Source: a virus
Length of the DNA stretch: 22,890 bases
Reading direction: 5' to 3' (one strand)
Virus record (IMG/VR): IMGVR_UViG_3300034407_001303
Coordinates: 1-22,890 of that record
The position numbers and the translations under genes were made by a program. Below the pieces are notes generated by a model. That model was not told the DNA's origin and made no database searches. It saw only the letters and a list, made by a program, of their open reading frames with translations. This document shows, piece after piece, positions 1 through 7,550 of this stretch; position 1 is the first letter of the stretch; each line of letters begins with the position of its first letter.

Positions 1-69
1 CTTATTGTCACTTACAGCTATATGTTTTTCTAGTGTTACATGAATCTCTTGAATGGTAGGTTTAGCCAT
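1..69 (-). CDS. Partial CDS, unknown small protein (C-terminus beyond left edge)
   Basis: An ATG at 69 on the minus strand shares its A with the TAA stop of the preceding gene (TAATG), and 23 codons stay open to the window edge. The visible protein begins MAKPTIQEIHVTLEKHIAVS, charged and probably helical. Its ribosome binding site, AGGAG, lies inside the last codons of the upstream gene, as for the other genes of this cluster. The position, directly after the tail fibre genes, would suit a small lysis or tail accessory protein, but too little is visible to assign a family. Confidence 0.6.
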   Translation of the reverse strand, partial: MAKPTIQEIHVTLEKHIAVSDNK

Positions 70-476
70 TATGCTAAATCTCCTGCTACCATTCCCATAA
101 CATAACCATTATCTAATGGAGTACCACCACTTGATATATTTTTAGTTCTTACAAAACTTGCACTAGTTGATGCAGGTTCATAATACATATTATAACTATT
201 TATACCAGACTGACTGTTACTACCATTTGTTCCAGTAGTCGTACAAAAATCATCACTACTCATAACATTAGTAAAGTTATGTTGATGGTCTCCAGTTCCT
301 ATATCTGTCATATCAGTTATATTAAATTTATCACGATAGTCATCATCTGAATTTAAATTAAACCATGCTTTAACTAACCCTTGTTGTAAACTTGTAGTAG
401 CTGTTCCCTCACCTCTTACTGTTATAGCATTAGCAGAACTAACACCGACTAGGGCATCTACGTTTAATGTACTCAT
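69..476 (-). CDS. Tail fibre-associated beta-domain protein, tandem paralogue 3
   Basis: This 135-aa protein is the third of three neighbouring paralogues. All begin with a short M-S/A-x-L-N/K-V-[DN] peptide and then share a core of QGL-x-K-x-W (QQGLVKAWFNL here), F-N-[IV]-x-x-[MI]-TD-x-G-TG, an N-x-M stretch, and a C-terminal GDLA. I recognise the K-A-W...F-N-...TD-G-T-G pattern as a beta-rich domain common in tail fibre and appendage proteins of marine phages, which I infer to be a virion surface or fibre-tip role. No signal peptide or enzyme motif is visible. The ATG overlaps the upstream TGA (ATGA) and has AGGAG about 8 nt upstream, within the upstream coding sequence. Confidence 0.8.
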   Translation of the reverse strand: MSTLNVDALVGVSSANAITVRGEGTATTSLQQGLVKAWFNLNSDDDYRDKFNITDMTDIGTGDHQHNFTNVMSSDDFCTTTGTNGSNSQSGINSYNMYYEPASTSASFVRTKNISSGGTPLDNGYVMGMVAGDLA

Positions 477-883
477 GCTAAATCTCCTAGTAATGATACA
501 TAAGTAACGGCATTAACAACTGACCCTGCATCATTTCTTGTCTCTACACGAACTTGAGATGCTGTTTGTGTTCCAGAATCGACTGCTCCATAAGTAGCTG
601 TTTCACCACTTGATATATGAACTACATAATTTACAGTTGCCATGTCATTTGTTATAACCATCATAATTTGACCAGTTCCATTGTCTGTCATAGAATCAAT
701 ATTAAATGAATCCACTAGAGATATAGCAGCTCCACTACTTGTAGTTGGTGCATCAATATCTACCCAAGCCTTAGTCAATCCTTGTTGTAAATTTGTTGTT
801 GTTGAATTTCCCTCGCCAGTAACAGCGATTGATCCTGCTGTGCTTAAACCAGTGAGTGTATTTACTTTTAATTGTGATGCCAT
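473..883 (-). CDS. Tail fibre-associated beta-domain protein, tandem paralogue 2
   Basis: This 136-aa protein is the middle member of the tandem set. It opens MASQLKVNTLTGLSTAG, like the leader peptides that begin or punctuate many marine phage fibre proteins. It then shows LQQGLTKAWVDID, DSFNIDSMTDNGTG, ITNDM, a Thr/Ser/Ala-rich beta stretch and a C-terminal LLGDLA. It is closest to the paralogue at 69-476: both have GEG followed by TT and LQQGL near residue 30. The ATG shares a base with the previous stop (TAATG) and uses the AGGAG in the preceding gene's GDLA codons. It probably forms part of the tail fibre or its tip. Confidence 0.8.
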   Translation of the reverse strand: MASQLKVNTLTGLSTAGSIAVTGEGNSTTTNLQQGLTKAWVDIDAPTTSSGAAISLVDSFNIDSMTDNGTGQIMMVITNDMATVNYVVHISSGETATYGAVDSGTQTASQVRVETRNDAGSVVNAVTYVSLLGDLA

Positions 884-1314
884 TATGCTAAATCTCCTGC
901 TATTTGTACGCCAAATATAGTGCTGTCAGCAAGAGCATTATATCGTCTACCAGATACTTTGCAATCAGTAGTATTTACGACAGAACAACCAGAATAAATT
1001 CCTACACCACCACTAGTAGATTCACTATTACCTGCTGTTGTTACAGAATAATCATCATTAGCCATATTATTGGCTATTGTTACTGTGGTTGTTCCTCCAC
1101 CACCATCCGTTATAGTAGTCACATTAAAACTACCTTGTATTGCTTGTGTACCACTCTGATTAATCTGTACCCAACACTTCATCAACCCTTGCACAGTATT
1201 CTGTGTAACTGCACCACCATCAGATACATAGGTTGAGGTGTTAGCCATCTTAACATTTGACCCACCACTACCTGCTTTATCTACAATGGTATCTACATTT
1301 AATTGACTACTCAT
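883..1314 (-). CDS. Tail fibre-associated beta-domain protein, tandem paralogue 1
   Basis: This protein has 143 aa when started at the ATG at 1314, which overlaps the preceding TGA as ATGA. An open frame extends four codons further to a TTG at 1326, but the overlap junction matches the rest of the cluster, so the ATG is preferred. The protein starts MSSQLNVDTIVDKAGSGGSN, a leader typical of marine phage fibre proteins. It continues with NTVQGLMKCWVQI, GSFNVTTITDGGGG, IANNMANDDYSV and C-terminal IAGDLA. It is the most divergent of the three paralogues in its N-terminal third. A virion adhesin or fibre-tip role is inferred. Confidence 0.78.
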   Translation of the reverse strand: MSSQLNVDTIVDKAGSGGSNVKMANTSTYVSDGGAVTQNTVQGLMKCWVQINQSGTQAIQGSFNVTTITDGGGGTTTVTIANNMANDDYSVTTAGNSESTSGGVGIYSGCSVVNTTDCKVSGRRYNALADSTIFGVQIAGDLA

Positions 1315-1493
1315 ACTATTGTCCAATTCCCACTAAGAGTTATAGTTGTGCCTGATCCAATAGTAATTGGTCCACAAGACAAAGCATTGTTAGTTGCATC
1401 AACAGTTAATGATCCAGTAACAGTATTTTCATGTTGTTGTATAATAGCTTCGTAACTTGTAGTGTCAGCTTTCTTACCGATATTATTAAACAT
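1311..1493 (-). CDS. Small tail fibre terminal-domain-like protein (60 aa)
   Basis: This 60-aa protein starts at an ATG preceded by GGAG about 7 nt upstream, and its stop overlaps the next start (ATGA). The first 25 residues are polar. The rest is a beta-type sequence with GSLTVDATNNALSCGPITIG followed by GTTITLSGNWTIV. I recognise this ending as like the extreme C-termini of marine phage fibre proteins (…GPITI…G…VT…W.V), here standing alone as a separate gene. It may be a detached distal fibre domain or a fibre cap. Confidence 0.7.
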   Translation of the reverse strand: MFNNIGKKADTTSYEAIIQQHENTVTGSLTVDATNNALSCGPITIGSGTTITLSGNWTIV

Positions 1494-1502
1494 ATTAAAC
1501 TC

Positions 1503-1871
1503 CTATGCGTAAGGGCTTGTTCCTAAAACACTTGTATCCCAAGCTGCTTTTAATTTAGCAATAGTGTCTGCATTAGTTATTGCACTTGCAGCAGGAGCAT
1601 CTCTTAATGCTTTCTTAGCATTTTTAGCTGTGGTTTGTGCATCACTATCATCTGCTTCTAATGCTTTCATATAAGCTACATCTTGTGCTTCAAGTAAATC
1701 TTTTCTAACTTCTCTTATCTTATCTTTAAAGATTACTTTAGATGCAGTTAAATCTTCAGTTATAACTGTTCCTGATAATGTCCAAGCACTTCTAAAATGT
1801 CTATCAGAGGGGATTGTTGCTTTAGATGCTTCAATCATATTCCCATCTTTGTCTGCTATATTAGTTGCCAT
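1503..1871 (-). CDS. Putative tail fibre assembly chaperone / tail accessory protein
   Basis: This 122-aa protein has IPSDRHFRSAWTLSG at about residues 20-34, matching the IPxDRxFRxAW motif of phage tail fibre assembly and chaperone-like proteins. It continues with a helical stretch, DKIREVRKDLLEAQDVAYMKALE (about 50-72), which is the usual companion IR-x-x-R…LDxxFM-x-A-L pattern. The C-terminal third is Ala-rich and ends with a LKAAWDTS segment. It sits directly after the fibre and a gene bearing a related motif. The ATG is 1 nt from the previous stop, with a GAGGTGG site upstream. The family resemblance is clear; the exact role (chaperone or virion component) is not settled. Confidence 0.75.
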   Translation of the reverse strand: MATNIADKDGNMIEASKATIPSDRHFRSAWTLSGTVITEDLTASKVIFKDKIREVRKDLLEAQDVAYMKALEADDSDAQTTAKNAKKALRDAPAASAITNADTIAKLKAAWDTSVLGTSPYA

Positions 1872-1872
1872 A

Positions 1873-2358
1873 TTATGCCACCTCTTGTTTAGTTATTGTT
1901 AATTCTTCTGATATCTTCCATGAGTTTCGCCATGTTCTTGTACTTGGCAGTTGTGATTTCTTGCATATAACAAGTCTTGGTTTATTTGCTTTATCCCAGT
2001 CTTGCCAAACATGACGAGGTATGTCTTTCATAATTGCATATTCAATCGCTTGTTCTTCGGTCATTGCATCTATTGGTTTAGTGTTATGTAATAGATAACC
2101 TCTTGTATGTTTTTTAAAACCAGGTTTAGCTTCGTCTTTAGCTAACTCCCAATACACTCTTACATCTGGTAATACCCCACCTTGCAGCGCACAAGCTAAC
2201 CAATTAGGATCTGGATGAGTTACTTTTGCAGGAGCATCTGGTTCATTCTGATCTTCCCACACCACACAATAGTCTGTTTTATGTGGCTCTAGGTTTTCTT
2301 TCGCCCAACATAATCTATCCCATAAATGTGTACCTTGAAATTCTGGTGTTGTTATCAT
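1873..2358 (-). CDS. Conserved phage tail-region protein with C-terminal RxWRNSW motif
   Basis: I start this 161-aa protein at the ATG at 2358. It overlaps the previous stop as ATGA and has GGAG five bases upstream; the longer frame to 2409 would overlap the upstream gene by 55 bases and has no better site. It is a soluble, Trp-rich, charged protein (HLWDRLCWAKENLEP, VVWEDQNEPDAPAK, DVRVYWELA). It ends with EEQAIEYAIMKDIP…LVICKKSQLPSTRTWRNSWKI. The last part resembles the LPxxRTFRNAW ending of tail fibre assembly-type proteins and echoes the motif in the next gene. A role in fibre assembly or attachment is inferred from position and this motif only. Confidence 0.72.
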   Translation of the reverse strand: MITTPEFQGTHLWDRLCWAKENLEPHKTDYCVVWEDQNEPDAPAKVTHPDPNWLACALQGGVLPDVRVYWELAKDEAKPGFKKHTRGYLLHNTKPIDAMTEEQAIEYAIMKDIPRHVWQDWDKANKPRLVICKKSQLPSTRTWRNSWKISEELTITKQEVA

Positions 2359-2708
2359 GTGATCTCCATATAACTCATTGTAACTGATAGTTTGTCTGCG
2401 ACTGAACAATCCACTTTTACAATATCGCCAACATTCAAATTGATTTTATTTATTATAACTTCGACTGTTTGCCCTACTGCAATAGGCATACTTTTAGCAA
2501 TATGTGCTGTTGTGTTTTGTGTTTGTGCAGTTTGAGTTGTCGTACTAACAATCTGGACTGTTGCTGTAACTTGTGCTGTGTGAACATTACAAAGCGTTAG
2601 ACCTAAAACAACAAGAGTGCTTCCAGACTGAACAGTATATATTGTTTCTGGACTTCCCGCTCCTGCTGGAGCAACATCCCTTGTTAATAATTTAAATGTG
2701 TTTGCCAT
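2355..2708 (-). CDS. Conserved virion-type beta protein (MANTFKL family)
   Basis: This 117-aa protein starts MANTFKLLTRDVAPAG, continues with TIYTVQSGSTLVVLGLTLCN and VTATVQIV, and ends with GDIVKVDCSVADKLSVTMSY. It is an all-beta sequence without membrane segments. I recognise the MANTFKL…YTV…VVLGL-x-x-x-N layout from small structural proteins of marine phages, including large myoviruses, where it is annotated as virion structural. It sits immediately downstream of the fibre gene, so it may decorate the fibre or baseplate. Its stop overlaps the next ATG (ATGA), giving translational coupling. Confidence 0.72.
   Translation of the reverse strand: MANTFKLLTRDVAPAGAGSPETIYTVQSGSTLVVLGLTLCNVHTAQVTATVQIVSTTTQTAQTQNTTAHIAKSMPIAVGQTVEVIINKINLNVGDIVKVDCSVADKLSVTMSYMEIT
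2364..2367 (-). promoter_or_regulatory. Ribosome binding site deciding the 2358 start
   Basis: GGAG on the minus strand, followed by ATCAC and ATG, lies inside the last codons of the upstream gene. It gives ideal Shine-Dalgarno spacing for the ATG at 2358 and supports the 161-aa form over the 178-aa open frame. Confidence 0.6.
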
Positions 2709-2717
2709 TTTATCTCC

Positions 2718-4229
2718 TTATCCGAGTGCGATTGCTAAAGCTGTGGGATCATCTAAAGTACAAGCAATCGTTATTGTATCTGTAGAACTACCAGTTGTTG
2801 TAATGTTTGCACCAGCTGCTATTGTTAATGTGTTGCCATTTGTAATTGTTTGGTTTGATCCAGAAGTACCAGCAACAGTAAAGCTTGTCATATCACCACT
2901 AGGACCTTGTATGCCTTGACTACCAGTTGCACCTGTATCGCCTTTTAATCCAGTTCTTGTAAAATGTACTGACAATTCATCTGCTGCACTAAATGTGTTA
3001 TTACTTGCTAAGTGTGCTACAGTAATTTTGTTGTAACCACTTTCGTCTGACACAGACGCTGTAATCTTAAATCTTGCATAAGTAGAGCTATCGTTTATAT
3101 CAACTATGTGCAAAAATCCTTTTATTGTTGATGTGCTTGATCCCCATGTTGCTGTATCAGTCTGTGTAGCTGCACCATTTGCATCTGCATCATCAATGTA
3201 AATTTCTGTAACGCTTGCATATGTTGCATTGTTAAAAGCTATCTCTCCAGCTCCAGGATCAGCATCACTTGTTCCAGTATCAAACTTATAAAAGTAACCT
3301 GGTATTGCTCCATCTTCACCAGAAGCAACAAAACTTAAAAATACTTTGTCGTTGTTAGCAAAAGTTCCAGCTGTATCTATATAAGTTAAAGCTAGTTTTG
3401 TGTAACCACTAGCATCAGTAACCGCACCAGATATTTTAAATACAGCCCAGGTATCTAAAGAATTTGCTTTAGACATTCTAATTCTGCCACGATTTGTGTC
3501 ATTGCCAGTAACGTCATCAAAGCTTTGAACCCATGCAGACACATCAGTTCCATTAGCTTCAAGGTCATCTACATAAGCGATTGTAGCTGAAGATAAAGTT
3601 GTATTATTAAATCTAATAACACCACTACCAGGATCAGCATCAGTTGTTGTGGTTGAATATGTAAATTGTGCTGAATCTCCGCCAGCTGGCAAAAAGTCTG
3701 CTACAGTTGTAAGGTTTCCATCACTATCAAATCCAAGTGTTTTTGATGCTCTAGCTGTCGCACTATCAGTAAATTCTGGAGTTGTAATAGTGTTTGTTCT
3801 TGATACTTTAAATGATCTATCTAATTGTTCTTGGATATCCTGGGTAATAAATGTCAATCTATCAAGAGCTGTTTCGTGATCTTCAGCTGCGAAAGGATCG
3901 TTTTCTACATAATCTGTACTCTGTGTTAAATCAAGTGATCTTCTTATAAGGACAGTTTCACCAGATTGCGGCCTTTTATCTGAACTTGAAAAATGAGCAT
4001 CACTAGAACTGCCTGTATTGAATTTAAATAAAACATTACCGCCACTATCAACCCCAGCGTTAGTAACTATGTAATCAGTATTTAATACTTTTACTGTTTC
4101 AGTTCCAGTTGAACTTCTTACAATTACATCTAAATCACCATCTGCAAAGATTTTAAATTCATAGATAAAGCTATGTAAAGTTCCATTACCATCAGCAGAA
4201 TTTTTTATTGTGGTTGTTGATACTGTCAT
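2718..4229 (-). CDS. T7 gp17-like tail fibre with two internal repeats and a collagen-like stretch
   Basis: This 503-aa protein begins with the T7 tail-fibre N-terminal domain (about residues 1-145), which attaches the fibre to the tail. Markers are F-x-Y-x-F-K-I at 21-27, TDYIV, ETVLIRRSLDLTQSTDY and FAAEDHETALDRLTFITQDIQEQLDRSF. Next come a linker with LGFDSDGNLTTV, two tandem beta repeats (about 188-303 and 313-427, both containing DADPG, FNN and SGY-x-K), a collagen-like Gly-x-Y run (429-445), and a short tail with ITNGNTLTIAAGANI. It is shorter than T7 gp17 plus a large receptor-binding tip, and no obvious tip domain follows. The small downstream genes may supply that function. Confidence 0.9.
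   Translation of the reverse strand: MTVSTTTIKNSADGNGTLHSFIYEFKIFADGDLDVIVRSSTGTETVKVLNTDYIVTNAGVDSGGNVLFKFNTGSSSDAHFSSSDKRPQSGETVLIRRSLDLTQSTDYVENDPFAAEDHETALDRLTFITQDIQEQLDRSFKVSRTNTITTPEFTDSATARASKTLGFDSDGNLTTVADFLPAGGDSAQFTYSTTTTDADPGSGVIRFNNTTLSSATIAYVDDLEANGTDVSAWVQSFDDVTGNDTNRGRIRMSKANSLDTWAVFKISGAVTDASGYTKLALTYIDTAGTFANNDKVFLSFVASGEDGAIPGYFYKFDTGTSDADPGAGEIAFNNATYASVTEIYIDDADANGAATQTDTATWGSSTSTIKGFLHIVDINDSSTYARFKITASVSDESGYNKITVAHLASNNTFSAADELSVHFTRTGLKGDTGATGSQGIQGPSGDMTSFTVAGTSGSNQTITNGNTLTIAAGANITTTGSSTDTITIACTLDDPTALAIALG
2949..3293 (-). repeat. Fibre internal beta repeat, copy 2
   Basis: This encodes residues about 313-427 of the fibre. It aligns with copy 1 through T-SDADPGAGEIAFNNATY, IYIDDADANG, ARFKI, SDESGYNKITVAHL and LSVHFTRTG. 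The protein repeat is clear although the DNA identity is modest, indicating an old duplication within the fibre shaft. Confidence 0.75.
3321..3668 (-). repeat. Fibre internal beta repeat, copy 1
   Basis: This encodes residues about 188-303, with TTDADPGSGVIRFNNTTL, IAYVDDLEANG, AVFKI, TDASGYTKLALTYI and VFLSFVASG. It is the paired copy of the repeat at 2949-3293, with the same order of motifs. Confidence 0.75.
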
Positions 4230-4231
4230 AT

Positions 4232-7200
4232 CTACCTCATTATATTATTTATTTTTTCGAACTTCTTTTTTTTGATAGCATTTGATCTTTCTATTCTATC
4301 TCTGATAGCGCTACCAAACTTGTCATCATTAAGAAGATCGTTTTTTGCTTCTGCCCTAGCGGATACAACAGCTCCATTTAACATGGTTTCTGCTGTCTCT
4401 CTAGCAGACACATCTCCTGCAACTAACCAGGCTTTTTTTAGATTTTGATATTCACTTGTTGCAATTATCTTTTCAGCTGCATCAAGTGTTCTGATACCAG
4501 AGTATTGATGTAACTTATCAATTTCTTCTCCTGTAAGACCTACGTCAGCATCCCAGGTTTCATGATGTTTAGATGGTCCAAATCTTAAAGCAATAAACTC
4601 CTGGTCAATTTTATAAGTTCTTTTAGCATAAGCTTCTTGAGCTTTCCCACTACCAGCTAACTCATTACTTTCTGTAACTGCGTTATTAGGTCCTATAGTT
4701 GAGCTGTAAATAGGACTGATTATGTCTGGTCCATAAGCTCCAGATAACATTATTTTTTGACCCCACAAGTTTCGTCTTGGAAAAAGATCATTACTTAAAA
4801 ATGGGATCTGTGATTTTAATTGATCTATTAATCCATAAGTTGCCCTTACTAAAGGATCAACAGTTTTTTCTCCCTGGGCCGCTATTCTTGGTACAATAGA
4901 TTTCCAAAAGTTTTCAGCTGTTGAGCCAGCATATCTGTCTGGATCTTGCAAAGCTTTCATCAATGAGCTGAAACCTTGCATAAAGGTTTTATTTGTCATT
5001 TGATTACCAAGAGCTGCTGCTAAAGCTGCCATGACAGCTTTACCTTTTTCGTCATCTCCATCACCACTTTGCATGGCTTCTGCTGCATCTGCCGCCAATC
5101 CTAAAATTGATGAGAATGGCTCAGCTGCCTGGTATGAATAGTATGTATTACCAATCTTAATTGAGTAAGGCTGCCATCCGGTTCGTCTTAAAGCACTTCT
5201 TAAATCTGGATCAGTTGGGCCACCACCTGTAACCTCACCATTTTTTGCCATCATAAATACAGCAGCTCCTGTAGCGTTACCCACAAATAGCTTTGCCTGG
5301 GCCATTTGACCAGCGGCTTTATCTGCTGCTGAAGCACCAGGAGCTTTAGCCGCTTTCATAGCTGCCGCAGTTTCACCATAGAAGAATCCAATAGGTCCTC
5401 TATCAATAGCAGCATATTTAAATGCGTTATATGGTGTTTTGAAAAATGGCAGAAAATATCTCATTCCTGGTATTTTTCTTATTGCGTTAATTCCCTTACC
5501 AACATTATCTAAATCAGTTTGTAATGTTATATATTTAGCGTGTGAGTCTGTTTGTTTTACAGCTGCATCTGGTGGATTAAATACATAATCTCCAATATGG
5601 TTTGATAACTCATCACCAGATAAACCTTTTGTTTTACCAGATCTATAGGCTTGCTGATAAATGCTCATACGTTTTGCCATCACCTTGAAAAACGTATCTT
5701 CAAATTCTAGCAGCCTTGTTGGTATTCTGCCTAAAGTTGCAAAGTTACCAGCAATATCAATAAAGTTACCTATCATTCCATTAGCTTCAAAAGCTTCAGC
5801 TGTAAAATCATTACCAAATCTTTTTGTGCCAGAACCTTGTAGCTTTGATCCCTCAATAGGAGATTGACCATATTTAAAAGATGAACCAGCTGCGCTAAAT
5901 GCTTCTCGTAAAACCATTAAGCCAGCAAATAACTGTGCGTTTCCTTCTCCTATGTAAGCTCCACCTTCACCGCCCATAGCTCTTTTAACTGTGCCTATGC
6001 CACCAGCAACATAAGATTCACCAACATGAGCCAAGGTTGTAAGAATGTTTCCTGTAATATTTTTGACATGAGTAATACCAGAAGATAATAAAATGTTTAT
6101 CCAGGCTTCGTATAAAGCATCACCCATCTTTTTAAGCTTAGAGCCTTTATTAGCAAAAGCTAATTTAGCTGCGTTGCTTTCACCAGAGGTAAGATACATT
6201 CTGGCCATATCTTTTATATCATCTACACCGCCAAAGCTTTCTAATAGAGTATTTACATTAGCTGTTCTGGTTTGGTCAAAATCGCCACCCCTTACAGGAA
6301 TCTTAAATTGCCCTAACGCTCTAGCTATTTCTGTCTGCGCTCCTTTAATTTGAGCTTGTAAATTACCGACTAATTCTAATTGAGTCCTAAAATCTAATAC
6401 AGCCTGGTTATCTCCGCCATCTGCTTTCAATGCAAGCTCATCTAATTTCTTAACTTCTGCAACTAAAAGTTCTCTGGAAGCCAGCATTGTTTCTGCCAGG
6501 CCAGCATCTGAAGTTATTACGCCACCTTTTTTTCTTTCTAATATACTTTTAGTTAATGTTTTAGCATCAACACCTAAATCATCAGCAAGAGATTGTGTTG
6601 CTTTTTGTGTTATTTCACCTCTATTGGCATCTGTTATCTTGTCTTTAAAAGTAAGACTAACGCTATCTATTGTTGAATAAATATTTCCTTCATTTGGAAT
6701 TTTAGCATCACCACCAGCGCCAACAGCTCTAAAGTCTGACAACATACCATCATTTAGATTGACCGGTTTTAAATTAGATTTAAAATTTTCTGCGTTTTTA
6801 GCTTCTTCAGCTTTTCTTATCTTTAATGCAGCAGCTTCTTTTGTATATTGTTCCTCTGTTACTATTCTTACAGGTAATGTTTCAAGCTCCATATCCTTAG
6901 AAGCAAACCAGGTAGCATTACCATCCATCAATCTGTAAGTACCATCTCCATTATCTATAACACTTAATGGACCTCGTTTACCTCTTTGGCCACCAGCTGC
7001 TTCAGACATAAGTCTTTTAGCAACAGGTATTCCTTTATTATCAGCACTCTTAGTAGGAATAATCTTATCTATAGCTATATCAACAGTATCATTTGTCCTG
7101 GTAAAATATGATGAGCTATCTTTAAGATTAAATGCAGGAACTTTAACATCTGTTCCTGGTGGTTTTGGCCCTATAAAATTTTTATTATCTATTAATTCCT

Positions 7201-7510
7201 GTTCTCTTTGAATTGCTTTCCCAAAAGTATTATTAGAATTTTTAAGTAAATCCTCAAGTTTTCTTAATGGATAAGAAACAACAGGAGCTACATAATCAGA
7301 CACAACACTTGATATACCAGAGTATTTTGCTAACTGAATAAACTGTTCATCCTGGTTAACAGGCAAAGTATAACTGTTATTAGGCGCAATATTTTGATTG
7401 TCAAAACTAATACTAGGCTGAAGTAACTCAGACCCATCAAGCGGTTTAACTACGTCACCAGCAACAGATTTTTCAATATCAAGATTTTCTATGGAGTTTG
7501 GTATAGACAA
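4232..7510 (-). CDS. Large internal virion / ejection-type protein with N-terminal ParB-like domain
   Basis: This 1092-aa protein is the largest in the window. Residues about 145-222 look like a ParB/sulfiredoxin-fold domain: IDKIIPTKS, GPLSVIDNGDGTYRLMDGNATW, then LPVRIVT, where DGNATW sits at the usual DGxRR box. Residues 345-405 are helical. From about 465 to 930 there is a long module with WINILLSSGITHVKNITGN, IPGMRYFLPFFKTPYNAFKY and GWQPYSIKIGNTYYSYQAAEPFSSI, a layout I associate with large phage polyvalent or ejection proteins. It sits where T7 has gp16, but no transglycosylase motif is visible. The start is a TTG: an in-frame TAA lies immediately upstream and the first internal ATG is near residue 168. 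It is probably packaged and ejected with DNA. Confidence 0.82.
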   Translation of the reverse strand: MSIPNSIENLDIEKSVAGDVVKPLDGSELLQPSISFDNQNIAPNNSYTLPVNQDEQFIQLAKYSGISSVVSDYVAPVVSYPLRKLEDLLKNSNNTFGKAIQREQELIDNKNFIGPKPPGTDVKVPAFNLKDSSSYFTRTNDTVDIAIDKIIPTKSADNKGIPVAKRLMSEAAGGQRGKRGPLSVIDNGDGTYRLMDGNATWFASKDMELETLPVRIVTEEQYTKEAAALKIRKAEEAKNAENFKSNLKPVNLNDGMLSDFRAVGAGGDAKIPNEGNIYSTIDSVSLTFKDKITDANRGEITQKATQSLADDLGVDAKTLTKSILERKKGGVITSDAGLAETMLASRELLVAEVKKLDELALKADGGDNQAVLDFRTQLELVGNLQAQIKGAQTEIARALGQFKIPVRGGDFDQTRTANVNTLLESFGGVDDIKDMARMYLTSGESNAAKLAFANKGSKLKKMGDALYEAWINILLSSGITHVKNITGNILTTLAHVGESYVAGGIGTVKRAMGGEGGAYIGEGNAQLFAGLMVLREAFSAAGSSFKYGQSPIEGSKLQGSGTKRFGNDFTAEAFEANGMIGNFIDIAGNFATLGRIPTRLLEFEDTFFKVMAKRMSIYQQAYRSGKTKGLSGDELSNHIGDYVFNPPDAAVKQTDSHAKYITLQTDLDNVGKGINAIRKIPGMRYFLPFFKTPYNAFKYAAIDRGPIGFFYGETAAAMKAAKAPGASAADKAAGQMAQAKLFVGNATGAAVFMMAKNGEVTGGGPTDPDLRSALRRTGWQPYSIKIGNTYYSYQAAEPFSSILGLAADAAEAMQSGDGDDEKGKAVMAALAAALGNQMTNKTFMQGFSSLMKALQDPDRYAGSTAENFWKSIVPRIAAQGEKTVDPLVRATYGLIDQLKSQIPFLSNDLFPRRNLWGQKIMLSGAYGPDIISPIYSSTIGPNNAVTESNELAGSGKAQEAYAKRTYKIDQEFIALRFGPSKHHETWDADVGLTGEEIDKLHQYSGIRTLDAAEKIIATSEYQNLKKAWLVAGDVSARETAETMLNGAVVSARAEAKNDLLNDDKFGSAIRDRIERSNAIKKKKFEKINNIMR

Positions 7511-7550
7511 TTATATTTCTTTCTAACATAAATTAAAGACATTGGAAACA

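Noticed and set aside
904-1236. Plus-strand 110-codon frame rich in Tyr/Ile/Ser/Cys
   Set aside because: It is antisense to a Thr/Ala/Gly-rich structural gene; composition is explained by reverse-complement codons.
1873-2409. Longer 178-aa start for the tail-region protein
   Set aside because: It overlaps the preceding gene by 55 bases; the ATG at 2358 has GGAG at ideal distance and an ATGA junction.
2895-2945. Collagen-like Gly-x-Y run in the fibre as a possible recombination hot spot
   Set aside because: Only a few triplets long and common in phage fibres; no direct sign of recombination here.
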